Positions 13,694 through 24,911 of a stretch of 64,000 nucleotides of DNA are shown in pieces. The DNA lies in assembly GCA_001414345.1 (NCBI GenBank), contig LLCB01000025.1, positions 186,001 to 250,000 on the forward strand, given 5' to 3'. This DNA comes from Hymenoscyphus infarciens. Lineage: Eukaryota; Ascomycota; Leotiomycetes; Helotiales; Helotiaceae. Below the pieces are notes generated by a model. That model had not been told where the DNA came from, searched no databases, and worked only from the letters and a program-made list of their open reading frames with translations. Numbering within the stretch: position 1 is the first letter of the stretch; every line of letters starts with the position of its first letter. A program made the position numbers and the translations under genes.

Positions 13694-15326
13694 TTATAGC
13701 TCGTCATGGTCCTCCTTGACCTCCTCGACAATGATAGGAGACTCTTCTGCCTTAGGAGTTTCTTCAGTCTTAGCAGGCTCCTCAGATTCCTCGGGAATCA
13801 AGCCAGCTGGTAATTTCTGCTTCGCTCCTTCACCCAAGCGGATGGCATCTACGAAGTCCTCGACAGCTTCTTGGGAGACATCCTTCTCAGCCAGTGCGGA
13901 TTCAGAAATCTGGCGCCACCAACTACGTCGACCGTTGAGAGCAATAATCTGTGATTCTCCCTCAGCTAACTTCAATGCAGACTTAACTTTTGCATATCCT
14001 GGGTTCTTCGATGACAAAACGTAGAAGGGGAACAAATTTCTGTTCAACAATTTGTACTTGTGTTGGAGTTCGGAAAGGGAAACGATTGCTTTGGCGCCAG
14101 TGTTATCTGGAGATTCGGGCAGTAAAGCCAAAATACATGTTCCTGTACGATCACCTATATAAACAAATGAGTCAGTCTCCTTCACAAAAGGAAAAGGGGC
14201 TGAAGAGCTTTCTTACCTAGACAGTGGGTGGTCAATTCTGCCTCATCTTCAAGATTTGGAATTGTAGGAGCTGGGTCCGGTAGTACAATTGGCTTCTCGG
14301 TCTCAACCTCTGGTTGTGGGGATTCGGTTGGTTCCTCCTCGAGAGTTTCCCCGGTGGCAGTAGCTTTGGCTGCTGTTCCTTCAGCAGATGCTTGAGAAGA
14401 GGATGCTGATTCAAAGTCTGCCTTTGATTTGGAAGCTTTCTTTGAGTCTTTTGAATCCTTGGGTTTTGATTTCGACACCTTGACCTTTGCAGGAGCAGGG
14501 TCTGGGTTCGGGGCCGCAGCTTGAGAGAGGAACTTGACTATGGGTTCCTTCTTGAGCTGGCCATCGTACACGATTCCTTCCGCCTCCTTTCCACCTGGGA
14601 GTAACAAAAGAGTAGGGAATTTGGTGATGCCAAATAACTCCAACGATGCCTTTTCCTTGTCGGTATTTCTGATTTGGGCAACATTGATGCTCCCCTTGAA
14701 ATCAATGGCAATAGCCTTCATCAATGCGCTCGTCTTTCCCTTGTCTGTGAACAAAATGGCCTTGGCGGTTTCGTTGGATTCGGCAAGGAATTTCTCCAAT
14801 GTTTTGTCTTCCACCTTCTTTACATGATTCGGGATCTTTTCTACCACGGCGTCGACAATGCCCTTGGCGGTTCTGGCTCCATTATAGTCCTCGACGATAG
14901 GCTTTCCGGGTGTCTTGCCGGGCTTGATGATCTTGAGTGTTGGGAAGCCTTGTACGCCAAATTTTCCGCAGAATGGTTTGTTTGATTCTTCGTCACAGTC
15001 GATGGCGGCCACTTTGGCGAGCCCCGCGAGGCTGGTTGCGGCCTTTTCGTATGCGGGTTGGAGGTTCTTGCAATGTCCGCACCAAGGAGCGTAGAATTCG
15101 ACAATCTGTTGACATGTTAGGAGTGTCACTTATATATAGTGGTGTGATGAGCTTGAAGCTAAGAAAGAGTGCTTACGGATGTATAGTTAGATTGGGCAAT
15201 CAAGCGATCATAACTCTTCCCATCTAGCTGGACGACGGGCGAGTTTTTGTTGTAGAGACCGGCGTGGACTGGTAGGGCAGCTAGTAGAGCGGCCGCGGCC
15301 ACAGTGATAGCGGTGGAATGAACCAT
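13694..15326 (-). CDS. ER protein disulfide isomerase, Mpd1/P5-like
   Basis: Minus-strand exons 15,326-15,177, 15,105-14,217 and 14,154-13,694 give 499 aa. Residues 1-22 are a signal peptide ending in PVHA. A thioredoxin domain follows with the active site WCGHC (Cys59-Cys62), then a second thioredoxin-like segment without a CxxC ([12 protein letters not shown]). A low-complexity Lys/Ser/Glu/Pro region sits near residues 255-345. The C-terminus reads KEDHDEL, an HDEL-type ER retrieval signal. The protein should form and rearrange disulfides in secretory proteins. It is head-to-head with the PPAT gene, about 395 bp apart. Confidence 0.88.
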
Positions 15327-15720
15327 AGCTGATGATGTGGTGGTGGTGTTGTTGTGGAATGGGACGAGGAGGTGCAGACTATGATTAGAAGCTGTAGAAA
15401 CTAACAGCGGATTCGCGCCAGTACATAAAGACGTGGAGTGAGGGGAAATGTCAGTAATGGCAAGCTGTCCAGATGCATTGATCGTAAGTGACACTATGCA
15501 ATTAACAAGGGATTGCGGGGCGCAAGGCGGCAAAAGTACAGAAGAAGCTCATGAGACGAAAAGGCCACTTTCCATTTGGTAGCCTTGTCCGAGGTTCCTC
15601 CGAATTGAGTTCCGGAGCTAAGAATTACCCCATGGGGTCGGCTTTCTTCTTCCCCTCATCCTCATACACCTCACTCTCTCAATTCCTCAATTCCTCAATT
15701 CACTCTACGATCCTACCAAC

Positions 15721-16932
15721 ATGGCTAAAACAAAGTCTTTCTTGTTGCTTCCTCCCCCTCCAACAATTGTGAGCGCATCTTCCCTCTCCGCCGCATATAA
15801 ACAGTCTATCACGGCCACAGTCTCCAGCCTCAAGAACCAGCCCACCAGCACCGAGCTCCAAGTGGTACTACCATCTTATGGTCTGCTCTGGAGTGATACC
15901 CAAAACCTCCTGGCAAATTTCTACGGACTTTTCTGTCTCGTATGTGCTAATCTGGACGTCGATGTTGACACGGGTACTCCCGGATCAGTCGATGCACGAG
16001 TTCTTTTGCTACACTATGATGGATCGGAAGTGTGGTCAGAAGAAGTTGACGACAAGCGAGCTTCTTTTACTCCTCGTTCTGGTCCAGTCACCGATCTTCC
16101 GACGCTGGCAGCAACTCGTCGCCAATGGGACTACATCTTTTCCGTGGACGGCGAAGAAGGCCAGAAACTGCTGGCAAACTTTACCCGTCTGGCAAACAAG
16201 ACAAGCCCTCCACTTTCCGGAAAGTTGAAGATTGTTGGCGGGGGAATTATCATGATTCAAAATCAAGCTACAGCCGGGAACTCTCAAGTGACTAACACAT
16301 CGTCGTCTACCCACCAAGTAGTTGCAGTTGGTGGTACTTTTGACCATCTCCACGCCGGTCACAAACTACTACTTACAGCAACTGCCTTACTTTTGCAGCC
16401 TCACTCTGTTTCTTCGAGACGATATCGACGTCTGATTGTCGGTATCACCGGGGACGAACTTTTGAAGAACAAAAAGTACGTCGAGTATTTAGGGACTTGG
16501 CAACAGCGACAGGATGATGTGGTCGATTTCCTGCTTTCAATCCTTCACTTCACCAAGCCAAATTGCGATAGCGAGATCAAGACAGCCCAATTCAACGAGC
16601 CAGTCCCAAATGGCCGGGGCATACACACCACTCTTAACTCCTGCTCTCTCACCATCGAGTGTGTTGAGATCCAGGACCCATTTGGGCCTACAATCACAGA
16701 CAGGAGCGTCACAGCCTTGGTCGTTTCAAGTGAGACCAAATCCGGTGGCCAAGCGGTCAATGATAAGAGGATTGAAAAGGGGTGGGAGCCTCTTGAGGTA
16801 TATGAGGTTGATGTTCTGGATACGAGCGACGGCAGTGATAGTGGGGCTAAATCCAATGATTTCTCTTCCAAGATTAGCAGTTCTGCTATACGACAACGAA
16901 TCGCAGAGACCACGCAAACATCATCCCTCTAA
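15721..16932 (+). CDS. CAB4: Phosphopantetheine adenylyltransferase (CoA synthesis)
   Basis: An intronless 403-aa frame. The nucleotidyltransferase core starts at about residue 200 with VAVGGTFDHLHAGHK; HAGH (211-214) is the ATP-binding HxGH motif. The C-terminal ISSSAIR (about 385-391) fits the ISSTxIR motif of the family. The ~200-residue N-terminal part is typical of fungal Cab4-type enzymes. It transfers AMP from ATP to 4'-phosphopantetheine, giving dephospho-CoA, the fourth step of CoA synthesis. The start ATG follows a pyrimidine-rich leader (TCAATTCCTCAATTC) just upstream. Confidence 0.9.
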   Translation: MAKTKSFLLLPPPPTIVSASSLSAAYKQSITATVSSLKNQPTSTELQVVLPSYGLLWSDTQNLLANFYGLFCLVCANLDVDVDTGTPGSVDARVLLLHYDGSEVWSEEVDDKRASFTPRSGPVTDLPTLAATRRQWDYIFSVDGEEGQKLLANFTRLANKTSPPLSGKLKIVGGGIIMIQNQATAGNSQVTNTSSSTHQVVAVGGTFDHLHAGHKLLLTATALLLQPHSVSSRRYRRLIVGITGDELLKNKKYVEYLGTWQQRQDDVVDFLLSILHFTKPNCDSEIKTAQFNEPVPNGRGIHTTLNSCSLTIECVEIQDPFGPTITDRSVTALVVSSETKSGGQAVNDKRIEKGWEPLEVYEVDVLDTSDGSDSGAKSNDFSSKISSSAIRQRIAETTQTSSL

Positions 16933-17822
16933 TTTTCACCAGGAGAATCTGCAATGTTTTATGATTCCGAGATTTGGCCTATTTGATGAGAGGCAATCAT
17001 CTTTATCAACTTAGAGGGTTCTTGGTATGCCTTCCAAGCACCATTGGCTCTCATGAAGTTGGAAATCGCTACCAATCGGATTCGACCCCTCGTGCAGCTT
17101 GGTCGGGAGGATACAAATCGCAACCAAGTGGATTGTTGGTATGCGGGGAAACAGACTTTGAACTGGAATGAAGATTGTTAGTCGAGATGCTTTACTCATC
17201 GTCTGAGAGATGCTAATTGAAAGGATAATAGGAACATTCTTGCTCTCTAAACTAGTGATAGCACTACAATTTTCCTTCACAATTAATCATATTTTGTTTG
17301 CGACCGAGAAACTCGGGGACAATCACTTTGTTAATTTTGGATGTGTGATGTGACACAAGCATGCACTTTATCCTTGTGTGGCGTACGCACAACGCGTCAA
17401 TTTTCGCGTATCCTTGGAAAGCCGACTTCGGTCGTGGTATCCTCACTAAAGATCATGATTGTGATCTATCAAATATTCAGCCGTTGTAAGGTTATTGGTG
17501 GGGCTTGCACTGATTGCTTCTCTCTGTTTTGCTTTTTCCACCGTCCACCAATTGCGACTGAGGATGGATGTGATTTTGGTGGTGCCAACCAAGTGCGATG
17601 TTGTGAATGAGACAGATCACATACGGAATGTATGCGAGAGCGTGTTGGAAATGAAACCGGGTCCCCAAGGGGAGGCAGGCAGGTCAAGGGAGCGCGATAT
17701 AGAAGGGCGAACACGGGAGACATGTCCCGGTCGTCTACTCCATTGTCACTTCACACGAACATCGATTTTCAACAATCGCCTGTTGACACCTCCATTGCGA
17801 TTTGAATAGGAATTGGGATACG
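16933..17822. other. Intergenic region
   Basis: No gene is supported; short frames on both strands lack similarity to any family I recognise. It holds the 3' flank of the PPAT gene and the upstream region of the next gene. Confidence 0.6.
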
Positions 17823-19997
17823 ATGCCTCAGAACGCACCCCGCGATCGATACGGACGATTTCGACGCCGCACTCCCTCTTGTTGGAATGACCGTCGAAAT
17901 GCACAGAAAAACTTGAAGACATACTCCAAATCAAGGGCAGGTGGAAGACCAGTGGTGGAAATAGAAACACGAATATACAAGAAGAAGCCGGCTGCGCCTA
18001 TAGTTCCAGATGGGGATCCCTTGGAAGACGAGAGGCACGAGAAAAGACGAAAATTCGCCCAAAGCAACGATGTTCAAAATCCCGAGCAGCCAAACTCGAA
18101 CGGGTTGAGACTTTGGAACCATCCAACGCGTAAGGGAACCCAACAAATACGGAGGATATTACCGCCTCATAAAAAACGCCTAGAAGAAATGAGGGAACGC
18201 TCGCAGTCGATCGGTTCAGCAATTCGTGGGGGGTTGGCCAAGGAGAGGGGGTTGGTTGGACAGCCGAGTTGGAAGCCTCGTTCTGGAATCGTGCCTTCAG
18301 CTCAATTATTAAAAATGTTGAAGACGCGCCAGAACTTGCAGACGGAACCACAAACGTACAATCGCGTTGGAATGGGTGAAAACAAACCACCCGGGTGTCA
18401 GAATGAACGAATTTCGCCTCGAACTCAAAGTGGCCCAAATGGAGGAGAAGCGCATCCAGATGTAATGGAAGACGACCCATTTAGCGAGTCCAGGATAGGG
18501 GAAGAGGCTGCAATCCACCAGAGGCCAATCCCAACTCCTTCACCAAGTCCGCCACTTTTCTGCTCAGTTCCACCTGTTACCCCAATGCCTGAAAAGAACC
18601 CAATAATCAAGATTTCCAGCTGGCCTTCAAGTTCAGAGGACTCAAAACCCCCTCGTACCGAGCGAGGCGCGTCGACCCCACCGCCGGTATTCAGGTTCCT
18701 TTCTCCAGTACTCACCACAAGAGATACACCAACACCAACGCCTCGTCCGAATCCTAAACGGCGACGAAGCATACCTTTCAGAAGAGCATTTTTGGTGCCT
18801 TCGGTGGAAGCTCGTGAGATGTCTACGATCAATGAAACGCCCCTGCCAGAGCCGCAACCGAGAGAGTTGGTTCATTGTTCTCGTGATGACTTGGATGAGC
18901 CTCATGAACCACGACAGGTTCAGCAAGAGCCCCTGCAAGAAACTCGAGAGTTGGTTGATCGTTCTTGTTACAACTTTAATGACTCCCAGGGACCACGACA
19001 GACTCAGCAAGAGCCAGTGCCAGAAGCTACAGTGTTGGCTCATCGTTCTCGTCGAGACTCAACTCAATCTCAAGGACCACGCCAAACCCAGCACGATTTG
19101 GTGAACGATAGTGGTGGCGTTGCGTCAAGAATTGTGCCTCCTGCCACGAATCCAACAACAGAGACAGTCAGACAACAAGCATCTCATCACTCTGGAAAAG
19201 TTGTTTCAGATTCAGACACAGAGTCTGAGTCCGAAGCGACTTGGGCGTTTCCAGTCGCGACTTTACCTCAATCGCCTGGTAGTCCCTCGCCAACTTCTTC
19301 ATCCCCCATTTTGCCAATTGACCGTGCGAGGTCAAGATCAATTGACTCTATATCGGAGGCAGGTGTCCTATCAGAGTCAGGAGCTATATCAGAGTCTGGG
19401 GCTCTATCAGATTCTGAAGAACCCGACTACCATGCGACACCGGAGTTAATTTCAGATGATTCCATGTCCTCACCAGCTCACCAAAATGACGCGGCCGTAA
19501 CACCGTCTCCAGACGACTCATTTTCAGCAGACGGCTACTGTCTCCGCGTCTCCAAATTCGATGCAGACGGTAACAAATCCACAACCCGAACCATCAACGT
19601 CCCCGCAACCTACACCTTCGAACAACTCCACAAAGGGCTCCTAAGTGCATTCTGTCTTCCTCCCAATCTGCGCTACAATTTCGGTCTTCTCAAACTCGTC
19701 CCCTCAGACAAAGAGCGCGGACACGGATATCGACGGCCGTATCCTAGGGAACGTTTGTTGTTGGCGGGGGCGTGGAAAAAAAGCTTTGAAACTAACTGGC
19801 GCGCGGGTGCGATTGTTATTGAGCAGTTGATGAAGGAGATTGAGGATGATGAGATGCTTGATCTTTGGTGGAGTCATGAAAGGGGGGTTGTTTGGACGCA
19901 TCATATTGAGTTTGTGGGGAAGAGGAGGGACGTTGGGAGGGCGTGGTGTACGGGTGAGAGTGGGGGTGGGAAGATATTTTTTGAGAAAGGGTCATGA
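17823..19997 (+). CDS. Large low-complexity protein, possible pRiA4b ORF-3-like C-terminus
   Basis: An intronless frame of 724 aa. I chose the ATG at 17,823 because the open frame upstream has no ATG. Residues 1-560 are Pro/Ser/Arg/Gln-rich and probably disordered, with a threefold imperfect repeat at about 345-420 (LVHCSRDD, LVDRSCYN, LAHRSRRD units, each followed by a Q-Q-E/D segment) and a Ser/Glu repeat near 520-540 (LSESGA, ISESGA). The last ~150 residues are ordered: YCLRVSKFDADG, NVPATYTFEQLHKGLLSAF and a Trp-rich end. VPATYTFEQLH resembles the plasmid pRiA4b ORF-3-like fold seen in some fungal proteins; that is only a tentative resemblance. Function unknown. Confidence 0.65.
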   Translation: MPQNAPRDRYGRFRRRTPSCWNDRRNAQKNLKTYSKSRAGGRPVVEIETRIYKKKPAAPIVPDGDPLEDERHEKRRKFAQSNDVQNPEQPNSNGLRLWNHPTRKGTQQIRRILPPHKKRLEEMRERSQSIGSAIRGGLAKERGLVGQPSWKPRSGIVPSAQLLKMLKTRQNLQTEPQTYNRVGMGENKPPGCQNERISPRTQSGPNGGEAHPDVMEDDPFSESRIGEEAAIHQRPIPTPSPSPPLFCSVPPVTPMPEKNPIIKISSWPSSSEDSKPPRTERGASTPPPVFRFLSPVLTTRDTPTPTPRPNPKRRRSIPFRRAFLVPSVEAREMSTINETPLPEPQPRELVHCSRDDLDEPHEPRQVQQEPLQETRELVDRSCYNFNDSQGPRQTQQEPVPEATVLAHRSRRDSTQSQGPRQTQHDLVNDSGGVASRIVPPATNPTTETVRQQASHHSGKVVSDSDTESESEATWAFPVATLPQSPGSPSPTSSSPILPIDRARSRSIDSISEAGVLSESGAISESGALSDSEEPDYHATPELISDDSMSSPAHQNDAAVTPSPDDSFSADGYCLRVSKFDADGNKSTTRTINVPATYTFEQLHKGLLSAFCLPPNLRYNFGLLKLVPSDKERGHGYRRPYPRERLLLAGAWKKSFETNWRAGAIVIEQLMKEIEDDEMLDLWWSHERGVVWTHHIEFVGKRRDVGRAWCTGESGGGKIFFEKGS

Positions 19998-20814
19998 ATA
20001 AGTGGAGGGGGATGTATGTATGTTTTTATTTATTTTTATTCAGAAAATTGGTAATTTGATGTGAGTCCAGTGGAAGCTTTGGTTCTCGTGAGAGTCTACT
20101 GGCACTGCTTTGGGAACAACACGGCCTCATTTACAGGCGACGAAATGGAACGGTAGCTAATAAGGGCATTTTTTTGATACTCCTCATCACGTTAGCTGTC
20201 GTTTGAAGCTGAAATTTTTGCTGCCAGCAATGTGCGTCGAGAGTTCGGCTCATGGAAGCGAGATAAGCGCTGAGCTAAACCCCTCTCGATTCAGCTCAAC
20301 GCTAAGACTCAATATTAAGTCATCATCTTTTTCTCAGCCTTCGCAGGGGGGCTGAATGAAAATGATGTTGGAATGATGATTACCTTAGGACGTTGCTTTT
20401 TCTTCTTCTTTTTCTTCGTGCGGCGGGATGGAAATGTCAAAGTGATGATGAGTTAGTCTTGAACCAGGTGTTTGTCGAGACCATTGACGATGAGCTTAAG
20501 TTTCTGGCACTAAAACTTGACGTGAAGCTGAACGTAAGTGATACAGCTGAATAGGAATAAAGTCGAGTTGATTCGCGATGAGCTTACTGCTTTTCTTACT
20601 GCTTTTGCTACTATCCAGCCCTTTCAACCTCGTCCTAAGAATATCAAGCTGTCATACACTGTAGTTTCGAAACCTCTTGGATATTTGTTTCTAGGTATAT
20701 AAGTTATGATATGTCTCGATATTCGAATCTTCAAGTTCGCGGTACACACGATTTACTACCCCTCGCTCAACCAAACTTTCAGCAAACGTATCCTTTCTTG
20801 AAGTTCCTTTCAAG
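19998..20814. other. Intergenic region upstream of the CAP gene
   Basis: No gene seen. It contains a likely TATA box near 20,696 and the leader of the CAP gene. Confidence 0.6.
20696..20703 (+). promoter_or_regulatory. Probable TATA box of the CAP gene
   Basis: TATATAAG lies about 119 bp upstream of the CAP start codon, a spacing compatible with a fungal TATA element and short 5' leader. Confidence 0.35.
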
Positions 20815-22052
20815 ATGCAACTCTCCACTCTCCTCAACCTGCTTGTCCTCGCCAATGCCGCCCAAGCTACTCCCTTCTACCGAGGAAACAAATATGGATC
20901 TGTCAGAAACCGTCCAAATTACGAGCACAACGAGGAGTACGATAGCAGACCCGCCGGAGGACCTCGACCTCCTCCTACAACAGCAGTTGGAGACCCATTG
21001 ATGGGAGAACCAACATTAGGACCAGCACAAACCATAACTGTCAAACCAACAATCACTGTCGATCCGGTCAACACCAGCCAGGCCACCTCCAGCCAGGCCA
21101 CCACCTCCAGCCAGGCCACCACCACCAGCCAGGCCACCACAACCAGCCAGGCCACCACAATCACCGCCACGCCTGTTACAAACTCGCCCGGTCAAGGCAC
21201 CACGACAGGCACCCCGCCACCCGCTACTGGGACCCAAACCGCAGACCCCGCGTATATCAGTGTAGCGTTGCAACAACACAATGTCCACCGCAGCAACCAT
21301 TCTGCTCCTGATGCCACTTGGAACGCCGATTTAGCGAGTTATGCTAAAACTGTTGCTGATGGTTGTAAATTCGCACATGATCAGTTGGTCTCCCTTCCCC
21401 CCTCTTTATCTATCACACACTAACACCCCCCTCAGGACACCAGGTGGCGGAGGTTACGGCCAAAACCTCGCCCTAGAAGGCTCCTCGGACCCAAACCTCG
21501 CTTCGGCGGATGACAAAATCTACCTCGCCCGCGCAATCACCAATCAGGTGGGTAATTTCTGAGTTCTTTTTCCCTCTTTCGGGTTGTTTCGGGAGGATTG
21601 AGAACCATTTCCAGCTCACTTCCTCTTATACCCCGGTTCCGCCTCCTTTTCCACAATCATGCTTCTAGGAATGGAAATACTGACTTCGAGATTTTCCGCA
21701 GTGGTATAACCATGAAGTGAGCGCTTTTCTTCCCTCGTACTATGGCGAAGCTACGCCTGATTTGTCGAACTTTGGTGCTTGGGGACATTTCTCGCAGGTT
21801 GTTTGGAAGGCGAGCTCGCAGGTTGGGTGTGCTACGACTTTCTGTCCAGCTGGTAAGTGAATTCTTTTTCGGATGCTTTGGGGGAGGGGCTATTGTAAGA
21901 GGGAGAGAATGGCTAATTAATTTTTAGGAACTGCGGCGGCTCTTGCTAGCTGGTATACTGTCTGTGATTATCTTGGCGCGGGGAATTCGGGGGGTGAATA
22001 TGGGAATAATATTGGTCAACCACTTGGACGACCTACTGTTACTGCCCCATAG
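20815..22052 (+). CDS. Secreted CAP/PR-1-like protein (Pry family)
   Basis: Exons 20,815-21,383, 21,436-21,547, 21,702-21,852 and 21,928-22,052 give 318 aa. The N-terminus is a signal peptide (MQLSTLLNLLVLANAAQA). A Thr/Ser/Gln linker follows with repeated SQATT units (about residues 88-120), probably O-glycosylated. The CAP domain then covers LQQHNVHRSNHSAPDATWN, FAHDQTPGGGGYGQNLA, AITNQWYNHE, GHFSQVVWKASSQVGCA and the C-terminal WYTVCDYLGAGN. Known fungal Pry proteins bind sterols and fatty acids and are secreted; some are virulence factors. Intron 2 (21,548-21,701) is one of the related introner-like copies. Confidence 0.9.
21548..21701 (+). repeat. Introner-like intron, copy II
   Basis: A 154-bp phase-0 intron in the CAP gene. 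It shares TCTGAGTTCTTTTTCCCTC, then CTTTCGGGTTGTTTCGGGAGG, and near the 3' end GCTTCTAGGAATGGAAATAC with TGACTTCGAGATTTTCCGCAG split across the branch region. The same order of blocks occurs in the other copies. Confidence 0.85.
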
Positions 22053-23030
22053 GTACTACCTTGTTTATTGAGTGGGAAATTCATTAGAAAGAGATCTACT
22101 GAAGTCATAAAGGCTCCCTGTGATATATGATGTTGCTGGGGAAAAGTTGGAAAAGTGTTTTTACAAGTATGGCGTTTATGAATAGAAAAAGTAGATAGAT
22201 ATTCATTGATGAAAAAGCACGCAACTGCGAAATTTTCGAGGCAAGAGCCTGTCTGAAAAAAAAAAACCGAGATCCGAGTTTCTTGGATTCATTACTAGAT
22301 GGTAGCACTTGTTGTTCTCTGTTTGCCCGCTCGGTAAAAATTGCGATTAGAGATTAGTTTTCTAACCAAAACAGTCGAGGCGATCCAAACTCCCTCGCTT
22401 CATTGTTTCCTTAGCGTTTCCTTAGCGGTGGTGAATTCAAGAGCGAACTCGAAGATTCCCCAAAACATCAAGCGGATGAATATAACAATGTAGGCCCGCC
22501 ATGTGCCTACCATCTACGCTTTTTTAACCACTCTTTCATCTAAACTCACCTCTCCTCAACTCATACAAAGGTAAGAAGAAACAAAGCGACCTTTAACCTA
22601 TACGGCATCCCGTATGTACCAAAAGTCGGAAACGACTAAATCGTAAATCGTAAATCGTACTTTTTATAACTATAAAATATAATATCTTTTTAATTTAAGT
22701 TCTCTCTCCCTCCTTCTCTCTTCTTCTCCCCCCTCCCTCTCTCTCTATATTAAGACTGTCTATAGCAATTAATTAGAGGATAGGGAGAGAGAACGAGTAT
22801 TAGATATAGATTTTTGGAAAATACATGTTAGACTAACACGTGTTTCGTTGAATCTGCCATTTCTTGGCCACCAGGAAGAGGCGGTATGTTGGTTATTCTC
22901 TCTTCCCTGGGGTTTTCAATAGATTCTCTCCATAAAAGTAAGCTATAATGAATTTGAACTACAAGAAATCCGTTTCCCACATCATCAATTGACTTTCCAT
23001 CTCCGACAATCCTCCATTCTAACCACTTCC
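22053..23030. other. Intergenic boundary between housekeeping and accessory regions
   Basis: No gene seen. It contains a short direct repeat (TCGTAAA, three times, about 22,640-22,660) and a CT-rich tract (about 22,700-22,745). Confidence 0.5.
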
Positions 23031-24080
23031 TCATTGATCGCCTTTGCGAGTCTTGATATACTTGATCAATGGGTCATACTTACGGCAGGTATGTACTCTC
23101 TCAACATCTGCCCCATAGATTCCAGCCCGCGCATTCCATGTCAATGGGACAGCGGTTAGATCGGCCGTGCACATTAGAGCTTGTCGGAGGATATCGACGC
23201 AGTGATTGATGTGTGGCCAGTAATCCAGCTCTCCAGATGGAGGGTGCGCGACCTTTGGATAATATTTCTCCCCGTACAAGGCTTGACGGAGGTGATTCAG
23301 GCAGTGAAGGGTGTGCTGTACAGTAGTCCTATTTTTGTCAGTTTAGTTCTCGCCTAATTGTCTGACAACTTACGTGGTCCAGTAATGTCCATTTTGCAAA
23401 GCTGCCCCAAGATCCACAGCTTCTTCAGCTGTGAGTTGCATAAAGGGTCCGGTGAGCTTGTTCCATTCTTGATCCATTTCTGGTGTGGGAATGCCGACAT
23501 AGCGTGGTGCATTCTCGTCCCAGTCAATTTCCATACGGGCTTCGGTAATGTTGGTCGGTGGTTTCGTGAAGCGAACCTCTTGAATTTCGATCAAGTTGGT
23601 GATGGTACTGAAATCGGTGTTGAATCCGTACTCGTATGCTGTGGACAATCACTGTGTCAGTAATGCACTTTCTAAAAGTATGCCGGAGGGAAGGAGGGAA
23701 CCAAGCTGCGAGAGGAGAGAACAGTGGATTCATGCCCCTAAAATAACCTCAAAGAGGGAAAAAGAACTCAGAGAATACGCACTTCCGTGGCTATTGAGGT
23801 AAATCTTGACGCTAAGGAAGGTACAAACAGCAGCCAAAATTATTGTAGAGACGATCCATGGCAGAGTCCACAATCCATGATACCAACCCTTCTTGCGTCT
23901 AAGGTATCCATAGCTATTCAAGAAAGGCTGCTCGTCATCACCGGTGTCAGAACTTTTTTCTGAGACGGACTCGATTTCCTTGGACATGGTCTTTTTGCCT
24001 GAGATAGGTTCGTAAGTAAAAGTCTCAGGTCTAATTTTCTTGATAGAGACAAGGTTGGAGATGAAAGTTGGTATAGCCAT
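23031..24080 (-). CDS. UstYa-family (DUF3328) oxidase, intact (UstYa-1)
   Basis: Minus-strand exons 24,080-23,783, 23,638-23,374 and 23,328-23,031 give 286 aa, in frame throughout. One membrane segment lies at about residues 71-93, giving a short cytosolic tail and a lumenal catalytic part. Both diagnostic motifs are present: HTLHC (193-197) and HINHC (227-231), followed by LRQALMC and VHTCRKY. UstYa proteins in ustiloxin, phomopsin and asperipin pathways are thought to oxidise and cross-link Tyr-containing core peptides, the His residues probably binding metal. An alternative start at 23,987 (MSKEIES) would drop 31 residues. Intron 1 is an introner-like copy. It lies ~7.6 kb from the putative precursor gene. 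Confidence 0.88.
23639..23782 (-). repeat. Introner-like intron, copy V
   Basis: A 144-bp phase-1 intron of UstYa-1. On the minus strand it starts GTGCGTATTCTCTGAGTTCT and continues with a TTTTTCCCTCTTTGAGGTT block and ATTTTAGGGG; near the end it has CTTTTAGAAAGTGCATTACTG and a CCACAG acceptor. The 5' half is very close to copies II and III; the 3' half is more diverged. Confidence 0.8.
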
Positions 24081-24911
24081 TTTGGAAAAAGGGCCGGTGG
24101 TGTATTAGAAAAGAGTTGACAAAGGATAACCTGTTGGGAACCAACTGAAACAGATTGCAAGATGATACGTGAAATCTTAGGGGGCACATGGAAGTATTGG
24201 AGAATCGTAGGTACTGATTTTCATAGAATTGTTGCCAAGACCTCAATGTCAATGAGTGGATGAGTGGATGAGTTGAAACTCGGTAAACATTGACGAGTTA
24301 AAAATGAGGTGTTTATCGCCTTGGACTACCCCTCATTGAAAGACTTATCGCGATATCAAGAGGATCACTTTCGGCATCGCCAGATTATGGTTCGATATTT
24401 TGGCCCTTGTACTAGACTGCATGTGTTGTACGGAACTTGTACAGGAAGGTTTTATGGGGAACGCTTGGCGGGAATCAACCATCCCTGAAAGCATGTGCCG
24501 TACACATGCCTTGATTCTGCCTCCGTTGTTGCATTGATACGGAAACACCTCTACAAGGACGTGGATTGTGGGAACATACATTGTGCATTGCATACTTCCT
24601 GCAAAGAGCATGGTAGTCGAAGTCTTCTTCGCGCCAAGCTTCGGTCTGCAAGACACTAAACGTTATCATCGACGCGGAAGAAAATGTCCAGCAGTTCGAT
24701 ATCGCAGGCTTGACAATCCTTTGTTCGTTGGGTAAAAGATTCATAATCGAAAAGTTTCGATATCGGAAGCTTGGATTTTTCCAGTAGATCTGGGTTCCCA
24801 TATCCCAAGTCTTCTTTGGCAGGAACTTTTTCTCCCCAATAAACTTACCATTCATTCTCGACATCCTGCGACACCGGTTTCTATATACAAACTATACACC
24901 GATCCACTAAT
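24081..24911. other. Unassigned, possible gene remnant on minus strand
   Basis: Minus-strand frames at 24,345-24,864 overlap but none is convincing. One frame reads KDCQACDIELLDIFF and is open for about 80 codons before a stop, so a decayed gene is possible; I recognise no family. The remainder is flanking DNA shared between UstYa-1 and UstYa-2, whose starts diverge. Confidence 0.35.
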
